A stretch of 33,527 bases of DNA from a virus, in the IMG/VR virus record IMGVR_UViG_3300046004_001823, positions 1 to 33,527 of that record; one strand, given 5' to 3'. A model generated the notes under the pieces. The model worked only from the letters and a program-made list of their open reading frames with translations. It was not told where the DNA came from and made no database searches. The position numbers were made by a program, and so were the translations under genes. Shown here one piece after another: positions 30,142-33,527 of the stretch; position 1 is the stretch's first letter, and every line of letters starts with the position of its first letter.

Positions 30142-31280
30142 TGCGCCCCGCACTTCTCTGCCGCTTTTGCCATAACCTCGTCGACCTGCCCCAGCGCGGG
30201 TGGGTCGACGGAGACCCCGCATACTGCGTCGCTCACCATGCCCTTGCCGACCGCGACCCGTGGGTCATCGGTCAAGGGGCGCTCGACTACGCCGAATGGC
30301 TGCACGACATGGAGTCGTCGTCGCTCATTCGCTGGCCATGGAAGGCGATGAACGACTTCGCAGGGCCACTCGTGCCGGGGAGGCTGACGTACATCGCCGC
30401 CTTCCCTGGCAACGGAAAGACCAGTTTCGCCGCCCACCTGCTTCAGCACTTCTTACGAGTGCAGGGCAAGAAGGTCACATACCTGCCGCTCGAGGCCGAT
30501 CCGGGCGAGACGTTTACCCGCCTGGCGTGCCTCGACTGCGGGATCAGTGCCGACGACGCGCTCTCCAAGCGTCTGCGAGATCGGGCCGATGCCGGCGACG
30601 CGACGGCGAAGGCTCAGCACGAGGACCTGAGCGTGGCCTATCGGCTCATGCGCGAGGATCGGCAGCTGCTGGAGAGCCTGCGGATCGAGCCGATCGACGC
30701 GTTGACGCCCAAGAGCTTCGCGCGGGCGCTGCACGTCGCGCACCTGCAAGAGTCGGACATCGTGATCGTGGACCACATGGACCACGCGGAGAACGATGTG
30801 GGAGAGTCGGGGCCGGAGATCGCGCTGTCGAACCAGATGCAGTCGATGGCGCTGCGGGCGGCCAAGGCCATGAACATCCCCATGATCCTGCTCACCCAGC
30901 TCAACAGCAGCCGCACCGGCGGCGATGCCCTCGCCCACTACCGGCGGCCCTTGGTCGACTGGCTCTACAACAAAGGCAAGAAGGAGCAGATGGCGGCCAA
31001 CATCTTCGGGCTCTCACGGGTGCTCGACCCCAACGCGGCCTCGGACGCACTGCAAGACGTGCGGGCAGGCCGGCGCGATGTGTCCACGATTGTGCTGCCG
31101 GACGTGATGGAAGTCTCCGGCATGAAAATGCGATACGGCGGGGCGTCCCGCGACAAGTCGATCAAACTGAGGTACCTGCGGGGGCATATCATGGATATGG
31201 CAGACGACGACGGCCGCGACGTGTTCGCGAGCCAGCACGGGATCGCGATGGGCTCGCCGTCGAATTGGAGGGTCGCCTAG
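30141..31280 (+). CDS. DnaB-like replicative helicase/ATPase with zinc-finger start
   Basis: A 379-aa RecA-fold ATPase likely to unwind DNA at the phage origin or to load the host helicase. It has Walker A PGNGKTS (89-95), the DnaB-like lead-in GRLTYIAAF, and Walker B DIVIVDH (about D211). A DnaB-type arginine/sensor region includes PMILLTQLNSSR and LSRVLD. The first 33 residues hold a Cys/His cluster (C7, C10, C29, H32), perhaps a zinc finger replacing the usual DnaB N-terminal domain. No primase gene is present. GTG 30138 is an alternative start; ATG 30141 has better spacing from AAGGGG. The stop shares a base with GTG 31280. Confidence 0.8.
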   Translation: MRPALLCRFCHNLVDLPQRGWVDGDPAYCVAHHALADRDPWVIGQGALDYAEWLHDMESSSLIRWPWKAMNDFAGPLVPGRLTYIAAFPGNGKTSFAAHLLQHFLRVQGKKVTYLPLEADPGETFTRLACLDCGISADDALSKRLRDRADAGDATAKAQHEDLSVAYRLMREDRQLLESLRIEPIDALTPKSFARALHVAHLQESDIVIVDHMDHAENDVGESGPEIALSNQMQSMALRAAKAMNIPMILLTQLNSSRTGGDALAHYRRPLVDWLYNKGKKEQMAANIFGLSRVLDPNAASDALQDVRAGRRDVSTIVLPDVMEVSGMKMRYGGASRDKSIKLRYLRGHIMDMADDDGRDVFASQHGIAMGSPSNWRVA

Positions 31281-32137
31281 TGGCGCGCATCAGGACGATT
31301 AAGCCGGAGTTCTGGCAGGACGAGAAGCTGACCCCGCTGTCCGACGTAGATCGGCTGCTGTTCCTGTTTCTCGTGTCCAGCGCCGACGATTGCGGGCGGG
31401 TGCTGGACAAGCCGGTCAAGATCGAGGCCGACATGTTCGACGGGGAGACTGATCGCCGTCAGGATGTGTGCACAGGCCTCGCGAATCTCTCGCGAATTGG
31501 TCGGATTCGGCGCGGAAAAACGTCCTCGGGCCAGCGCATCATCGAGATCGTGAATTGGGGCAAGCACCAGAAGGTCGATCACCCAAATACGAAGTCTGCC
31601 TTCCCAGAAATCGTTGAAACGTATGAAGATACGGACATTCGCGAGGCATTCGCGAATGATTCGCGAGGCATTCGCGAGGCATTCGCGCACCATACCAACG
31701 ACCTACGACCAGTACCAACGACCAGTACCAACGACCAACAGGTGCACCACGCGAAACGGCGGCGTGGTGCGCCCCGATCGCTCGACGTGGAGGCCAAGTA
31801 CCCCCATTTTTCGCCCACCGACCGCACCGCCTGCCTCGACGCCTGGCGAGGCAAGATCGGCGACGTCAACGTCGGCCAGCTCATCAGCGTCCTCGGTCCG
31901 TCCTTTCGGACCATCGACGACCCGTACTACGTGACCCACCCGGCTCTCGTCATGGCGGTCCGGGACTACTGCGGGATCGTCACGAAGGGCCGGTCGGCGC
32001 CGTGGGCCTCGCCGGCCGACCTCGGCAAGCGGCTGGCCGCCCTCGCGAAGAACGCCACCGACCACCGCGACGACCCGCTGGCACGGTTGGACGGGGCGCT
32101 CATGATCGTCCACGGCTCGACCAAGGTGGCCGCATGA
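31280..32137 (+). CDS. Replisome organizer / replication initiator
   Basis: A 285-aa protein with the hallmark start MARIRTIKPEFWQDEKLTPL and DRLLFLFLVSSADDCGRVL, common to phage replication initiators with a winged-helix DNA-binding domain. VDHPNTKSAFPE ends the DNA-binding part near residue 112. A linker coded by tandem DNA repeats (IREAFA units) follows, then a C-terminal domain (SLDVEAKYPHFSPTDRTACL, to LAALAKNA) that likely contacts the helicase. As with lambda O, the origin seems to lie inside the gene. GTG 31280 overlaps the preceding TAG. Upstream frame extension is shadow. Confidence 0.8.
   Translation: MARIRTIKPEFWQDEKLTPLSDVDRLLFLFLVSSADDCGRVLDKPVKIEADMFDGETDRRQDVCTGLANLSRIGRIRRGKTSSGQRIIEIVNWGKHQKVDHPNTKSAFPEIVETYEDTDIREAFANDSRGIREAFAHHTNDLRPVPTTSTNDQQVHHAKRRRGAPRSLDVEAKYPHFSPTDRTACLDAWRGKIGDVNVGQLISVLGPSFRTIDDPYYVTHPALVMAVRDYCGIVTKGRSAPWASPADLGKRLAALAKNATDHRDDPLARLDGALMIVHGSTKVAA
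31637..31691 (+). repeat. Iterons: five 11-bp tandem repeats (probable origin)
   Basis: Units at 31637, 31648, 31659, 31670 and 31681, each 11 bases, begin ATTCGCG. Three are exactly ATTCGCGAGGC; the others end AATG and CACC. Two related units with the same 11-base period (TCGCGAATCTC and TCGCGAATTGG) occur at 31479-31500. The stretch 31590-31640 just upstream is AT-richer and could open. Iterons inside the initiator gene are the layout of lambda-type origins. Confidence 0.8.
31692..31738 (+). repeat. 13-bp repeats downstream of iterons
   Basis: ACCAGTACCAACG occurs twice in tandem (31708-31720 and 31721-31733), flanked by partial copies (ATACCAACG at 31692 and ACCAACA at 31734). They adjoin the five iterons and code the Thr/Pro/Asn-rich linker. 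They may be a second protein-binding set of the origin or simply slippage in a linker. Confidence 0.65.
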
Positions 32138-32646
32138 CCCCCCTACGTGGCGCTGAGAGGCCCCGTCCTGACAAGAAGGCTCGAAAGACGAGCAACGGGC
32201 AGGGTTCGACCACAAAACCCCGCAAAACGGCCACCAACGCGAAACGGGCCGCGCCGCTCACGTGGGCGGAGGCCACGGTCACCATGCGCCCTGGCGGAGC
32301 GTGGCGGTTCACGCTGCCCGTGGTGACCAGTGCCAATCGACTCTGGAAGGTGGGCAAAGGTCGGACCTACAAGGCGAAGGGCGCCAGCGTGGACACGAAA
32401 GCCGCGGCTTTGCTCTTTCGGCACGTCGTCCCCTTGGCCGGCGAGTTGTCGGTGAGCATCACATGGCACCGGTCACAAAAGACAGGCGATGTGGACAACC
32501 GGATCAAGGGCACGCTCGACCTGCTCCGCGGCATTGCCTACGCCGACGACGCCAGTGTGGCGCGCGTGAGCTGCGAGCGGGTGGATGACGGGACATCGGC
32601 CCGACTGGTCGTCGATGTGGATAACTTCCAGAGGGCAGCGGCGTGA
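32134..32646 (+). CDS. rusA: RusA-like Holliday junction resolvase
   Basis: A 170-aa resolvase that would cut four-way DNA junctions formed in replication and recombination. The RusA signature is complete: D119-V-D121-N122 (TGDVDNRIK), K125, then DLLRGIAYADD with D138-D139. The N-terminal 45 residues are Lys/Arg/Thr-rich and disordered, an extension compared with E. coli RusA (120 aa). The strand FTLPVVTSANRLWKVGKGRT matches the family start. ATG 32134 overlaps the initiator stop. The stop overlaps the next mini-ORF as TGATG. Confidence 0.85.
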   Translation: MTPLRGAERPRPDKKARKTSNGQGSTTKPRKTATNAKRAAPLTWAEATVTMRPGGAWRFTLPVVTSANRLWKVGKGRTYKAKGASVDTKAAALLFRHVVPLAGELSVSITWHRSQKTGDVDNRIKGTLDLLRGIAYADDASVARVSCERVDDGTSARLVVDVDNFQRAAA

Positions 32647-32678
32647 TGCCGATCACAAAACGGGGGGAACGGTCGTGA
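32646..32678 (+). CDS. 10-codon bridging mini-ORF
   Basis: MPITKRGERS, with ATG overlapping the RusA stop (TGATG) and its stop overlapping GTG 32675. It contains the GGGGGG ribosome site of the next gene. It is probably a coupling device or a deletion scar rather than a functional peptide. Confidence 0.3.
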   Translation: MPITKRGERS

Positions 32679-33436
32679 ATCTGAGCATCCGCACCGAAGG
32701 CGTGGCCGAGGTCAAGCAGGCCATGGCCGCACTGGGCCGCAACGCACCCAAGGCTGTCACCCTGTGGGTCAACTGGGTCGGCCTGACCGCTCAGGGGGAG
32801 ATGCGCGAACGCCTGCCCTCGAGCTTCTCTATGCGTGGCACGCAAGAGCAGTTCAAGAAGGCCGTGGTGTTCCAATCGGCCTCGACCTCGGGCAAGCGCG
32901 AGAAGCAGGCCATCCTCGTCATCGGGAGCGATGGCCCAGGTGGGACCAAAGCCAGCGCGACCAAGAACTTCGGGCGCATCCTCGCACGGCACGAGGAAGG
33001 GGAGACCCGCACCGAGCGGAACCAAGCGTACCGCCTCGGCAGCGGTAAGGTCATCACGTCCGGCTTCTTCCTGCCGGCCAAAGGATTGCGGACGCCCACG
33101 ACAAATGTGCCGCGCTCTATGTATCCAACCAGTGTTGGCGCACAGATCCGCAGCGACCCGAGCGGCAAGGTGTTCTTCGCCAGTGGCACGAAGAAAGGGA
33201 GCAAGAAGCAAGGCGCGGGCGTCAGCTACTTCGCGACCGACAAGGGCATCTTCCGTCGTCGCCATTCCAGCTTCGGCGGTCGCGTCGATGTGGAAGCAAT
33301 CTGGTGGTTCCGGTACACGGTGCGCACGCCTGCCCGAACGAAGCTGTGGGAGACCGCCCAGCGCGTGTGGGACACCAAGGCCGTCGCGCTCGGCCAGCAG
33401 GCCATCGAAGAGACCCTGTTTCGGATGACGCTGTGA
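32675..33436 (+). CDS. Tail completion / minor tail protein Z-like
   Basis: A 253-aa protein with the look of gpZ-type tail completion proteins. The start is IRTEGVAEVKQAMAALGRNA with a long helix to TAQGEMRERLPSSFSMRGTQ. A middle with Lys/Arg-rich strands follows (TSGFFLPAKGLRTPTTNVPR; GVSYFATDKGIFRRRHSSFG), then a closing helix (LWETAQRVWDTKAVALGQQA). Such proteins seal the upper tail. In lambda the gene lies after the head-tail joiners, whereas here it precedes terminase on the circle. GTG 32675 follows GGGGGG (32662-32667). The longer open frame upstream is out of context. The last 36 bases are repeated at 1-36. Confidence 0.6.
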   Translation: MNLSIRTEGVAEVKQAMAALGRNAPKAVTLWVNWVGLTAQGEMRERLPSSFSMRGTQEQFKKAVVFQSASTSGKREKQAILVIGSDGPGGTKASATKNFGRILARHEEGETRTERNQAYRLGSGKVITSGFFLPAKGLRTPTTNVPRSMYPTSVGAQIRSDPSGKVFFASGTKKGSKKQGAGVSYFATDKGIFRRRHSSFGGRVDVEAIWWFRYTVRTPARTKLWETAQRVWDTKAVALGQQAIEETLFRMTL

Positions 33437-33527
33437 CGGGAGTCACCATGCGCGCCAAGGCGCACGGATTCGGGGACGAAATACGCCAAAAGGCTCACGG
33501 GTCCTCCCTAGGGGGGAGCCCGACGTG
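33401..33527. repeat. Terminal direct repeat, copy 2
   Basis: This is the second copy of the 127-base end repeat. It starts inside the tail-completion gene, 36 bases before the end of its stop codon, and runs into the region ahead of the small terminase. Joining base 33400 to base 1 restores an uninterrupted order from RusA through the tail-completion protein to terminase. Confidence 0.9.

Noticed and set aside
30200-31279. Long upstream extension of the replisome organizer frame
   Set aside because: It is a shadow of the helicase gene; GTG 31280 gives the classic MARIRTIKPEFW start.
31637-31738. CRISPR-like array
   Set aside because: Units are 11-13 bases, tandem and without spacers, inside a coding gene; they fit iterons.

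Overview
This window is almost certainly a complete circular genome of a temperate, tailed (siphovirus-type) double-stranded DNA phage. The first 127 bases are repeated exactly as the last 127 bases, so the sequence closes into a unit of about 33,400 bp. Base composition is very GC-rich by eye, genes are tightly packed, and most join through ATGA, GTGA or TTGA stop/start overlaps. All confident genes read on the + strand except one repressor-like gene. The host cannot be named from the sequence. A secreted M15 endolysin and a spanin-like membrane protein suggest a high-GC Gram-negative host, and a fragment of the host's tRNA-Leu(CAA) gene is preserved in attP.

Structural half (about 1-21,200, plus the end of the window): a possible cos region (1-199); terminase small and large subunits (Nu1/gpA type); a small winged-helix protein; an Ig-like/gpW fusion; portal; a single-gene fusion of prohead protease and HK97-type major capsid protein; small head-tail joining and tail-terminator genes; tail tube; a putative tail chaperone; tape measure; a 1205-aa hub-like tail-tip protein; a Dit-like protein; a beta-rich tail protein; a lysis cassette (holin-like, M15 endolysin, spanin-like); and a receptor-binding protein with two small companions. 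A tail-completion (gpZ-like) gene lies at 32675-33436, which on the circle is just upstream of the terminase.

Middle (21,200-23,900): a 43-aa zinc ribbon, a metallophosphoesterase, a stand-alone HExxH zincin, and a lysogeny switch. The switch has an Xre-like repressor on the - strand, with a ribbon-helix-helix protein diverging from it rather than a classic Cro.

Early and integration half (23,900-32,700): three small unknown genes, a RecT-like annealing protein, a membrane-anchored zinc ribbon, excisionase, and tyrosine integrase. Next come attP with arm-type repeats, a run of small genes with an HNH endonuclease, and a replication module (DnaB-like ATPase, replisome organizer with iterons inside the gene, RusA resolvase).

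The parts fit one life cycle. Integrase and Xis act at attP in tRNA-Leu, and the repressor/RHH switch chooses lysogeny. The organizer, helicase and RusA support theta-type replication from the iteron array. Late genes appear to be served by a duplicated promoter-like element at 2956-2990 and 17579-17613.
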